Source of the DNA: Serinicoccus marinus DSM 15273
GTDB taxonomy: Bacteria > Actinomycetota > Actinomycetes > Actinomycetales > Dermatophilaceae
DNA length: 64,000 nucleotides
Assembly: GCF_008386315.1 (NCBI RefSeq)
Contig: NZ_CP043808.1
Location: 124,001 to 188,000, forward strand
Direction of reading: 5' to 3'
The notes under the pieces are model-generated. The model was not told the DNA's origin. It saw nothing but the letters and a program-made list of their open reading frames with translations, and did no database searches. Below are positions 8,252 through 15,903 of the stretch, piece by piece (the first letter of the stretch is position 1; each line of letters opens with the position of its first letter). The position numbers were made by a program, and so were the translations under genes.

Positions 8252-9409
8252 ATGATCCGCTTCGAGGGCGTGACCAAGAGGTATGCCGACGGTGTGACGG
8301 CCGTGGACGACCTGACGTTGGAGGTCCCGCAGGGCGGGATCACCGTCTTCGTCGGGCCCTCCGGCTGTGGCAAGACCACCAGTCTGCGGATGATCAACCG
8401 GATGGTGGAGCCGACCGAGGGACGCATCCTCATCGACGACCAGGACATCGCGGAGCGCAAACCGGCGCAGCTGCGCCGCTCGATCGGCTACGTCATCCAG
8501 CACGCCGGACTGTTCCCGCACCGCACGGTGCTCAAGAACGTCATGACCGTCCCGAAGCTCATCGGGTGGGACACCGGTCGGGCGCGCAACGCCGCGATGG
8601 AGGCGATCGAGAAGGTCGGGCTCACCGCGGACCAGGCCGAGCGCTATCCCGCGCAGCTCTCCGGGGGTCAGCAGCAGCGCGTGGGCGTGGCCCGAGCCCT
8701 GGCCAGCGACCCCGAGGTCGTGCTCATGGACGAGCCGTTCAGCGCGGTCGACCCGCTCGTGCGGATGGACCTGCAGGCCGAGGTCAAGCGGCTGCAGCGC
8801 GAGCTCGGCATCACCGTGGTGCTCGTCACCCACGACATCGACGAGGCCATCGGGCTCGGCGACCACGTCGCCGTGCTGCGCCAGGGTGGTCGGCTCGCCC
8901 AGCTCGCAAGCCCGGGTGAGCTGCTGCGCGAGCCCGCCGACGACTTCGTCGCCAGCTTTGTCGGCAAGGACCGCGGCTACCGCAAGCTCGGCTTCACCGA
9001 CGCCGTGGTCGAGCCCTCGGCGGAGCAGACGGTCACCCTCGGCCAGGACGTGCCCGCCGGGAGCGGCTGGGTGCTCGCCGTGAGCGAGGAGGGGGAGCCG
9101 CTGGGCTGGGTCGACCGGCACACCAGCGGCGGCCCGGTGGGAGAGGAGGAGCTGCACCGGATGGGTTCCCTCGCCGAGCTGGGCGACAGCGCCCGGGTCT
9201 TCCTGGACGCCGCGCTGTCCGCCCCGTCCGGGCGGGGCGTCGTCGTCGAGCAGGGCCGGGTGGTGGGCACGGTCGAGCCCCGCGAGGTCATCACGGCCCT
9301 CGAGCGGGAGCGCGCCGAGCGACCCACAGGTGACCCGGTGGCGCAGCCGGACGGTGAGCCTCAGGGCGAGCACGTGCAGGCGACCGACCCGCAGGAGGAG
9401 CACGCGTGA
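8252..9409 (+). CDS. Quaternary-amine (glycine betaine/choline/carnitine) ABC transporter ATPase
   Basis: This 385-residue ATPase has Walker A GPSGCGKTT (about 38-46), signature LSGGQQQR, Walker B VVLMDEPF and the switch LVTHD. The conserved MINRMVEPTEG stretch after Walker A is typical of the OpuCA/ProV group. The C-terminal 120 residues are a degenerate CBS-like region. It is the first gene of a four-gene importer (ATPase, two permeases, lipoprotein) joined by GTGA/ATGA overlaps. The likely substrate is an osmoprotectant such as glycine betaine, but the substrate is inferred from family only. It abuts the FGE relic, so its native promoter region may have been changed by that deletion. Confidence 0.88.
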   Translation: MIRFEGVTKRYADGVTAVDDLTLEVPQGGITVFVGPSGCGKTTSLRMINRMVEPTEGRILIDDQDIAERKPAQLRRSIGYVIQHAGLFPHRTVLKNVMTVPKLIGWDTGRARNAAMEAIEKVGLTADQAERYPAQLSGGQQQRVGVARALASDPEVVLMDEPFSAVDPLVRMDLQAEVKRLQRELGITVVLVTHDIDEAIGLGDHVAVLRQGGRLAQLASPGELLREPADDFVASFVGKDRGYRKLGFTDAVVEPSAEQTVTLGQDVPAGSGWVLAVSEEGEPLGWVDRHTSGGPVGEEELHRMGSLAELGDSARVFLDAALSAPSGRGVVVEQGRVVGTVEPREVITALERERAERPTGDPVAQPDGEPQGEHVQATDPQEEHA

Positions 9410-10047
9410 TCGGCGGTGTCGCCTGGTCCACGATCGGTGACCTCCTGCTCCGCCACCTCTACCTCGCAGGGGTGCCGTTGCTGATCGGGCTGCTCATCAG
9501 CCTTCCGCTGGGCTGGCTGGCCACCCGCTACCGCTGGCTCGCGCCGCCCATGATCGCCGGGACCAGCCTGCTCTACACCATCCCCTCGCTCGCGCTCTTC
9601 ATCCTGCTGCCGCTGCTCCTCGGGACCCAGATCCTCGACGACGCCAACGTGCTCGTGGCGATGACGCTCTACACCATCGCCCTGCTGACCCGGACCGTCG
9701 CCGACGGCCTCGGCTCCGTGCCGGGGGCGACCCGGCAGGCGGCGACAGCGATGGGCTACGGCGAGCTGCGCCGCACCGTCGTCGTGGACCTGCCCCTCGC
9801 GGTCCCCGTCATCACCGCGGGGCTGCGTGTGGCCGCGGTGAGCAACGTGTCGATCGTCTCGGTCGCGGCGCTCATCGGGGTGAGCCAGCTCGGTCAGCTC
9901 TTCACCGAGGGCTTCAACCGCAACGACATGGGTCCGATCCTCGTCGGCATCGTCACCTGCATGGTGCTGGCGATCGCGCTGGACGCAGGGATCGCGCTGC
10001 TGTCCCGGGCGCTGACACCCTGGATGCGGGCGGGGGCGGCCCGATGA
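9406..10047 (+). CDS. OpuCB-like ABC transporter permease
   Basis: This 213-residue permease has about five membrane helices, starting at GTG 9406 within the ATPase stop (GTGA). The family pattern LYTIPSLALFILLPLLLG is visible, and the cytoplasmic EAA-type loop is ATRQAATAMGYGELRRTVVVDLPLAVP. It would form a heterodimeric channel with the next gene product. Two unequal permeases are usual for OpuC-type systems. Confidence 0.87.
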   Translation: MIGGVAWSTIGDLLLRHLYLAGVPLLIGLLISLPLGWLATRYRWLAPPMIAGTSLLYTIPSLALFILLPLLLGTQILDDANVLVAMTLYTIALLTRTVADGLGSVPGATRQAATAMGYGELRRTVVVDLPLAVPVITAGLRVAAVSNVSIVSVAALIGVSQLGQLFTEGFNRNDMGPILVGIVTCMVLAIALDAGIALLSRALTPWMRAGAAR

Positions 10048-10733
10048 TCTCGCTCACCTGGCAGTGGCTGACCGACCCCGAGACCTGGACCGGGTCCGGG
10101 GGGATCCTGGCCCAGAGCGTGACCCACCTGCGGATCTCGCTCATCGCCCTGGCGCTGGCCGCGCTCGTGGCTGTCCCCGTGGGGCTCTACATCGGGCACA
10201 CCGGCAAGGGTCGCTGGTTGGCGATCAACCTCGCCGGCGCCTTCCGCGCCATTCCCAGCCTGGGTGTCCTCTTCGTCGGTGTGCTGCTGCTGCTGCCCCG
10301 GCTGAGCGGCGACCTCGCCTTCGAGCTCCCGGTGGTGCTCGTACTGGTGCTGCTCGCCATCCCGCCCGTGCTCTCCGGGACGTATGCCGGTGTCGAGTCC
10401 GTGGACCCGGCGGCCAGGGACGCCGCCCGCGGCGTGGGCATGACCGGCTCGCAGGTGCTCTGGCAGGTGGAGGTGCCGGCCGCGCTGCCGCTGGTCCTCT
10501 CCGGGCTGCGCTCGGCGATGCTGCAGATCATCGCGACGGCGACCATCGCCGCGGTCGTGGGCATCGGCGGGCTGGGCCGCTACCTCATCGACGGCCAGGC
10601 CTCGCGGCAGTACGAGGTGATGGCCGGTGGGGCGATCGCGGTCGCCGTCCTGGCCCTGCTGGTCGACCTGGCCATGGCCGGGATCCAGCGGTTCGTCGTC
10701 TCCCCCGGCCTCGTCGCCGCTCGGGAGCACTGA
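10044..10733 (+). CDS. OpuCD-like ABC transporter permease
   Basis: This 229-residue permease is coupled by ATGA to the previous one. It has the FRAIPSLGVLFVGVLLLLP segment and an EAA loop (AARDAARGVGMTGSQVLWQVEVPAALP) with the conserved Gly. It is the second half of the membrane channel. The gene is followed by a 136-base gap before the binding-protein gene, long enough for an internal promoter. Confidence 0.87.
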   Translation: MISLTWQWLTDPETWTGSGGILAQSVTHLRISLIALALAALVAVPVGLYIGHTGKGRWLAINLAGAFRAIPSLGVLFVGVLLLLPRLSGDLAFELPVVLVLVLLAIPPVLSGTYAGVESVDPAARDAARGVGMTGSQVLWQVEVPAALPLVLSGLRSAMLQIIATATIAAVVGIGGLGRYLIDGQASRQYEVMAGGAIAVAVLALLVDLAMAGIQRFVVSPGLVAAREH

Positions 10734-10869
10734 CCCGTGAGCACGGACGAGGCCCGAGGACGTCACCCGACGCGCGCTCCCGTGACCTGATCGTGACCAG
10801 CCCCGCGGCATACCCCGCGACACACCGACGTTGACAGCCACACCGAACCCCACTGGGAGGACAACCCAC

Positions 10870-11778
10870 ATGCGACGCAACGCAGCGCTCACCCTTGCCC
10901 TCGGCACGACCCTCGCCCTCGCCGCCTGCGGTGGCGGGGAGGACCCCATGGCGGAGGGCGGAGGAGAGTCCGAGGGCGGATCGGGCGGGGCTATCACCGT
11001 CGGCTCGGCCAACTTCCCCGAGAATGAGCTGCTCGCCGAGATCTACGCCGCCGCGCTCGAGGAGTACGACGTCGAGGTCGACACCCAGCTCAACATCGGC
11101 AGCCGGGAGACCTACGTCGCCGCGATCGAGGACGGCTCGATCGACGTGATCCCGGAGTACACCGGTGGCCTGGCCACCTACTTCAACTCCGAGATCACCG
11201 TCACCTCCTCCGAGGACGTGCTGGCGGACCTGCAGGAGAACCTCCCTGAGGGGCTGCAGGTGCTCGAGATCAGCGACGCGGAGAACAAGGACTCCCTGGT
11301 CGTCACGCAGGAGACCGCCGAAGAGCTCGACCTCACCGCGATCGGTGACCTGGAGCCGCATGCCGGTGACCTCACCCTCGGCGGGCCGCCGGAGTTCGAG
11401 ACCCGGCCCAACGGCGTCGACGGGCTGGCCGAGACCTACGGCCTGGAGTTCGCCTCGTTCCGCTCGCTGTCCGCGGGCTCGACCCTGACCGTGGAGTCGC
11501 TGGCGGGCGGCCAGGTGGACGTCGCCAACATCTTCACCACGGACCCGGCCGTGGAGGCCAACGACTTCGTCGTGCTGGAGGATCCCGAGTCGCTCTTCGC
11601 AGCGCAGAACGTCGTGCCCCTCATCAGTGCCGATGCCGTCAGCGACGACGTGGAGGAGGCGCTCAACGAGGTGTCCGACGCGCTCACGACCGAGCGGCTG
11701 ACCGAGATGATGGTCGAGCTGTCCGACGGCGCCGACCCGCAGGAGGTCGCGCAGGAGTTCGTCGACGACGAGCTCTGA
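10870..11778 (+). CDS. Glycine betaine/choline-type substrate-binding lipoprotein
   Basis: This 302-residue OpuAC-family protein starts at ATG 10870 because GGGAGGA lies about 9 bases upstream and the lipoprotein signal fits exactly (MRRNAALTLALG..., lipobox LAAC with Cys about residue 20). The mature part starts with an acidic Gly/Glu linker. It then shows family motifs ITVGSANFPENELLAEIYA, IEDGSIDVIPEYTGGLATYF and GGPPEFETRPNGVDGL. It delivers substrate to the two permeases encoded upstream. Lgt, needed to lipidate it, is encoded at about 62 kb. Confidence 0.88.
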   Translation: MRRNAALTLALGTTLALAACGGGEDPMAEGGGESEGGSGGAITVGSANFPENELLAEIYAAALEEYDVEVDTQLNIGSRETYVAAIEDGSIDVIPEYTGGLATYFNSEITVTSSEDVLADLQENLPEGLQVLEISDAENKDSLVVTQETAEELDLTAIGDLEPHAGDLTLGGPPEFETRPNGVDGLAETYGLEFASFRSLSAGSTLTVESLAGGQVDVANIFTTDPAVEANDFVVLEDPESLFAAQNVVPLISADAVSDDVEEALNEVSDALTTERLTEMMVELSDGADPQEVAQEFVDDEL

Positions 11779-11784
11779 GCCGCA

Positions 11785-12699
11785 TCAGCCCTGGTGCAGC
11801 CTGCGCGCGACGCTGCGCGCTGCCTCGACGACCGAGTCGGGCAGGTGGCGTGAACCGCGCAGCCGCTCCGTCGCGGCACCGTGCCCGCCCACCCACAGCG
11901 GCAGCTGCGGGTGGGCGGCGTGCAGTGAGTCGACCAACCGTGCCGCCGGCGCGGTGTCCCGGGGCATGGGCACGCTGATGACCACGCCGCCCGGTCGCAG
12001 CGCATCGACCGAGTGCTCCCAGCTCTCGTGCGGCACGTCCGCCCCGAGGAAGCGGACGTCGATCCCCTGACGCCGCAGGCAGACGGCGAAGCCCATCGTG
12101 CCGAGCAGGTGGAGCGCACCCGGTGGCAGTCCGACGAGGGCGACCGGGGCTCCGGAGTTGGGGCCGGCGGCGTCGAAGGCCGAGGCCAGCCGTCGGTGGA
12201 CCGCAGCGGAGACGAAGTGCTCACCCGAGACGTCCAGCTCACCGCGTCCCCAGGCGCGACCCAGCTCGGTCAACGCCGGCATGAGCCAGCCCTCGAGCGC
12301 CTGCTCGAAGGAGACCCCCGCGAGGGCCCGGTCCAGCACCTGGCTGACCGCGGTGTCGTCGTACCGCTGCGCCGCCCGGATGAGGTCGGCCACCGGTGGA
12401 CCGAGCCCGGTCCGACGCTCGGCCTCGGTCGGTGCGCGCTCCGCGTCGGCGCCGCGCACCTGGGTGGCGGCCAGGGAGGCGGGTGTGCCGTGCCGAACCA
12501 GCTCGGCCATGTGCGTCAGCCGCCGGACGTCGTCCTCGTCGTAGAGGCGGTACTGCGATGAGGAGCGCTGCGGCTCCACGACGCCGTAGCGACGCTCCCA
12601 GGCGCGCAGCGTCGCCGCGGGGATGCCGGTCGCCTCGGCGACCTGCTTCACGGTGTAGCGCACCCCCGGCACCGGGCGCCTCCTGACGTCATCGGACAA
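11785..12699 (-). CDS. MerR-family regulator with B12-binding domain (CarH/LitR-like)
   Basis: This 304-residue protein has an N-terminal MerR helix-turn-helix (YTVKQVAEATGIPAATLRAWERRYG, about 15-40, described here in outline). A middle helical bundle carries W-x9-EH (Trp of WGRGELDVSGEH, about 150-162). A C-terminal Rossmann-like B12 domain follows, in which ALHLLG fits the HxxG cobalamin-ligand motif. CarH-type photoreceptors use the same Trp, Glu-His and axial His with adenosylcobalamin to sense light. Light sensing here is therefore plausible but untested. A GTCC-AA-GGAC palindrome lies about 10-20 bases upstream of the start and may be an autoregulatory operator. The gene may control the ECF/DUF2177/TspO operon or the nearby transporter. 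Confidence 0.82.
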   Translation of the reverse strand: MSDDVRRRPVPGVRYTVKQVAEATGIPAATLRAWERRYGVVEPQRSSSQYRLYDEDDVRRLTHMAELVRHGTPASLAATQVRGADAERAPTEAERRTGLGPPVADLIRAAQRYDDTAVSQVLDRALAGVSFEQALEGWLMPALTELGRAWGRGELDVSGEHFVSAAVHRRLASAFDAAGPNSGAPVALVGLPPGALHLLGTMGFAVCLRRQGIDVRFLGADVPHESWEHSVDALRPGGVVISVPMPRDTAPAARLVDSLHAAHPQLPLWVGGHGAATERLRGSRHLPDSVVEAARSVARRLHQG

Positions 12700-12778
12700 A
12701 GCTGGGACGGTCCTTGGACAGGCAGCCTAGCGCCCGCGGGCAGAGCGGGGTGGTAGAGACAGCCACCGCGCCGACGCC

Positions 12779-12822
12779 GACGGGCCGCCACCCCGGGGGT
12801 GAACCCGGGGTGGCGGCCCGTC
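12779..12822. terminator. Strong hairpin terminator, 19-bp perfect stem
   Basis: Arms at 12779-12797 and 12804-12822 are perfectly complementary around a 6-base loop. The hairpin lies 13 bases past the stop of the minus-strand 5'-nucleotidase gene and upstream of the MerR gene, so it insulates the two. There is no long T run, as is usual in high-GC actinobacteria. Confidence 0.75.
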
Positions 12823-12834
12823 GTCGGGTGCGCC

Positions 12835-15540
12835 TCAGAGACCGCTGACGCGGTCCTCGGGGGCGGACAGGTCGGGGTTCGCCCGGAGGTAGTCGACCAG
12901 GTTGGCCAGGTCCTCGGGACCACCGACGAGGTTGGTGCCCTCGGTGAAGGCGGTGAAGCTGTCACCGCCCTGCTGGAGGAAGTTCAGGGTCGAGACCCGG
13001 TAGGTCTGATCCATCTCCAGCGGCACGCCGTCGAGCTGCATGTCGCTCACCTTGCTGCCCTGCGGCTGGCTGTCGTCCCAGGTGTAGGTGAAGCCCTCGG
13101 AGACGCCCAGCGCGAGGTACGGACGGCCTCGCTCCGGGTCGTACTGCTGCTCCAGGACCGCCTTCACCTGCTCTCCGGTCATGTCGATCGACACCAGGAT
13201 GTTGCCGAACGGCATGACGTTGTAGGCCTCCTGGTAGGTGACCTCACCGGCCGCCTCCTCGTTGCTGATCTGGTCCACGAGGAGACTGGCGCGCACGCCG
13301 CCGACGTTCATGAACGAGATCTGCGCACCACCCTCGTCGTCACCGTCGGTGCCGAAGAGGATGGAGTCGGCCACCAGGTCGGCCATCGGCGTCTCGACGC
13401 CGCGGTCACCGCCGGCGTCGCCGGTGATGTCCTCGGCGACCGTGCCGACGACCTCGCCGGCGAGCACCTCGGCCCGGGCGACCCACTTCTCGACGACCGA
13501 GGCCATCTCCGGGTCGTCCGCGATGGACTGCAGCACGAGGTGGTTGTCGGCGTAGGCCCGGTCCCGGGTCACGTCGCCGCTCTCCCGGGAGATGGTCAGC
13601 GCCGTCTCGGTCACCACGCGGCCGTACTGGTTCGCGCTGGTCACGAGGCGGGGGTCGCCGTCCGGGTCGGGGATGCTGCAGACGTAGGGCTGGTGGGTGT
13701 GCCCGGTGACCACGGCGTCGATCGCCGGGTCCAGGTTCTCCGCGATCTCCACGACCGGGCCGGAGACGCCCTCGCAGGCGTCGTAGAGACCGGTCTGATA
13801 GCCGCCCTCGTGCAGCAGCACGACGATCGACTCGACACCGTCCTCGCGCAGCTGCGCGGCTTGGGCGTTGGCGGTCTCGACCTCGTCGAGGAAGTCGACG
13901 GTGGACACGCCACCGGGGCTGACCAGGGTCGGGGTCTCCTCGAGGGTCATACCGATGAAGCCGACGTCGACACCGTCGACGGTCCGCACCTCGGTGGCCG
14001 GGAGGATCGGCTCACCGGACTCGGTGTCGACGACGTTGGCCGCCAGCCACTGGAAGTCGGCACCGTCGTAGGGCTCCTCCTCGAAGCAGCCGCGCTCGGG
14101 GTGGCAGCCGCCGTCCTGCATACGCAGCAGCTCCTCGACGCCCTCGTCGAACTCGTGGTTGCCGACGCCGGAGATGTCCAGCCCGGCGACCTCGAGGGTC
14201 TCGACCGACGGCTCGTCCTGGAAGAGGCCGGAGACGAAGGTGGAGCCTCCGATGAGGTCGCCCGCGGCGACCGTCACCGTCTGCTCCTCGAAGGAGCGCG
14301 TGCGCAGCGCCTGCAGCGTGGAGCCGAGGTTGACCGCTCCGCCGACGAGGTTCTGGTCGGGGTCCTGCTCCTCGTCCAGCGTGCCGTCCTCCTCTTCGAT
14401 GTGGCCGTGGTAGTCGTTGAAGGAGAGCATCTGGACCACGAGCTCGTCGACCCAGACGGGGAGCGTCGCGTTGAGCGCGTCCTCGACCTGCTCCTTCTGC
14501 AGCGCGACCTCACCGCCGAAGAGCACCAGGCCCTGCGGGGAGAGCCGGTCCAGGGCGGCCGCGGTCACCGTCGGCACCCCGTCTGCCCTGCTGAGCAGCA
14601 GGGGGCCCTCGTGGAAGGCCGCGAAGGCCCCGCCGGTGAGGGCATCGGGGAAGTCCTGTCCGCTGGCCAGGTAGGCGACCGAGTCGTACTCGTAGGAGGA
14701 CGCCAGCGCCACGGCGGTGCCGTAGCGGTCCTTGCCGAAGAGCCGGTTGGTGTCCGGGACGATCTCGGCGACCGCCTCGACGACGTCGTCGGACACGGCG
14801 CCGGAGCCACCGAGCACCACCACCGAGGCGGGCTGCAGGGTCTCGATCACCTCGGCGGTGCTGTCCTGGAGCTCGGCCGGGTCGGTGAGCAGCATCGGCA
14901 CGCCGTCACGGCCGGCGCGGGCGCCACCGGTGAGGGCGTCCGGGTAGTCGGTGCCGGTCGCGAGGTAGAGGACGGGCAGCCCGGTCGGGAACGTGCCCGC
15001 GATCTCGGCGCTGGTGTCGTAGCGGTCCTCGCCGGCGAGCCGCTCGACCTCGGCGCCGAAGCCCGCGAGCTCCTCCGCGACCGTCTCGGACACGGCGACC
15101 TCGCCGCCGACGATGACGATGGTGCTCGGCGCCAGGTCCTCGAGCGCGTCGGCGGTGGCCGAGGGCAGCTGGTCCTGCTTGGTGAGGAGCATCGGGACCG
15201 GCAGCCCGGCTCCGTCGACGTCCAGGCCGGGCAGGCCGTCGGCGGAGAAGAGCTGGGCGCTCAGGGCGTCGGGGAAGGTCTGCCCGGAGGCGACCACGAC
15301 GGTGTCGGTGGCTTCGGCGGGGAAGGCGCGCGCGATCTCGGCGGCCGTGCCGTAGCGGTCGGTGCCCGCGATGCGCTGCGCCTGCGTCGGGTCCTCGATC
15401 TCGGGGGCGGCCGGCAGCGGTGCGCCCGGCAGGGGCGAGCCGGGCGCGCTGGACGCGACCGCGGCTCCGCTGCCCACCAGGGCGATCGCGGCGCCGACGG
15501 CTACCAGGCCGCGGCGTGCGGAGGGGTTTCGGGGGGACAT
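12835..15540 (-). CDS. 5'-nucleotidase/metallophosphatase with N-terminal CWB2 repeats
   Basis: This 901-residue exported protein starts at ATG 15540, supported by GAGGAG upstream. A signal peptide is followed by three cell-wall-binding-repeat-2 units (about residues 55-360), each opening R(I/L)xGxDRYxTAxEIA and containing FPDAL and a VVLGG/VIVGG strand. The rest (about 365-880) is a UshA-type nucleotidase: metal motifs FNDYHGH, VGNHEFDEG and VVTGHTHQ, then a C-terminal nucleotide-binding domain with MNVGGVRASL and YNVMPFGN. It probably hydrolyses extracellular nucleotides while bound non-covalently to wall polymers. CWB2 units are more often C-terminal, so the N-terminal order is worth noting. 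A strong terminator follows. Confidence 0.88.
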   Translation of the reverse strand: MSPRNPSARRGLVAVGAAIALVGSGAAVASSAPGSPLPGAPLPAAPEIEDPTQAQRIAGTDRYGTAAEIARAFPAEATDTVVVASGQTFPDALSAQLFSADGLPGLDVDGAGLPVPMLLTKQDQLPSATADALEDLAPSTIVIVGGEVAVSETVAEELAGFGAEVERLAGEDRYDTSAEIAGTFPTGLPVLYLATGTDYPDALTGGARAGRDGVPMLLTDPAELQDSTAEVIETLQPASVVVLGGSGAVSDDVVEAVAEIVPDTNRLFGKDRYGTAVALASSYEYDSVAYLASGQDFPDALTGGAFAAFHEGPLLLSRADGVPTVTAAALDRLSPQGLVLFGGEVALQKEQVEDALNATLPVWVDELVVQMLSFNDYHGHIEEEDGTLDEEQDPDQNLVGGAVNLGSTLQALRTRSFEEQTVTVAAGDLIGGSTFVSGLFQDEPSVETLEVAGLDISGVGNHEFDEGVEELLRMQDGGCHPERGCFEEEPYDGADFQWLAANVVDTESGEPILPATEVRTVDGVDVGFIGMTLEETPTLVSPGGVSTVDFLDEVETANAQAAQLREDGVESIVVLLHEGGYQTGLYDACEGVSGPVVEIAENLDPAIDAVVTGHTHQPYVCSIPDPDGDPRLVTSANQYGRVVTETALTISRESGDVTRDRAYADNHLVLQSIADDPEMASVVEKWVARAEVLAGEVVGTVAEDITGDAGGDRGVETPMADLVADSILFGTDGDDEGGAQISFMNVGGVRASLLVDQISNEEAAGEVTYQEAYNVMPFGNILVSIDMTGEQVKAVLEQQYDPERGRPYLALGVSEGFTYTWDDSQPQGSKVSDMQLDGVPLEMDQTYRVSTLNFLQQGGDSFTAFTEGTNLVGGPEDLANLVDYLRANPDLSAPEDRVSGL

Positions 15541-15903
15541 GCGTTCGGATCTCCTCACGGGGGATTCAGGGCTCGGCCTTGAGCACCTGGACAGCAACGT
15601 AGCCCATACCCCAGCGGCCCCACCCGACGAACGGACCACGCCGCGGTGAACGACAGGGGACCGGGAGCGGGCAGCTCGGTGACGGATGTGACTGATGAGG
15701 CAACTGTGATCCTCCAGGTGACGGCTTGGTCAAGAAGTCACAGGTGGGGCTATCGCGCCGCGCGTGGAGGACGTACGCTCTCACCAGCGTCGAGAGACCA
15801 CACCGAGGTGTCGCTCGGCGCTGCGCGGCGTCCCCGGGGCGTTCGCGGGTCGGCAGGTCACACCGGCGCAGCAGCGCCGCACGAACAAGGGGTTGTCAGG
15901 CGG
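15541..15903. promoter_or_regulatory. Divergent 363-base region between two cell-wall protein genes
   Basis: No gene is supported here. The region carries the minus-strand RBS at 15546-15551 and a CTTG-GT-CAAG palindrome near 15724-15733, and must hold both divergent promoters. No clear -35/-10 pair is visible. The long leader before ATG 15904 could contain an RNA regulator. I see no confident riboswitch match. Confidence 0.3.

Noticed and set aside
12799..15582. A 927-codon open frame on the plus strand opposite the 5'-nucleotidase
   Set aside because: It is the high-GC mirror of a well-supported minus-strand gene. Its translation is low in complexity (Gly/Val/Leu/Asp/Arg-rich) and has no domain, RBS or signal peptide.
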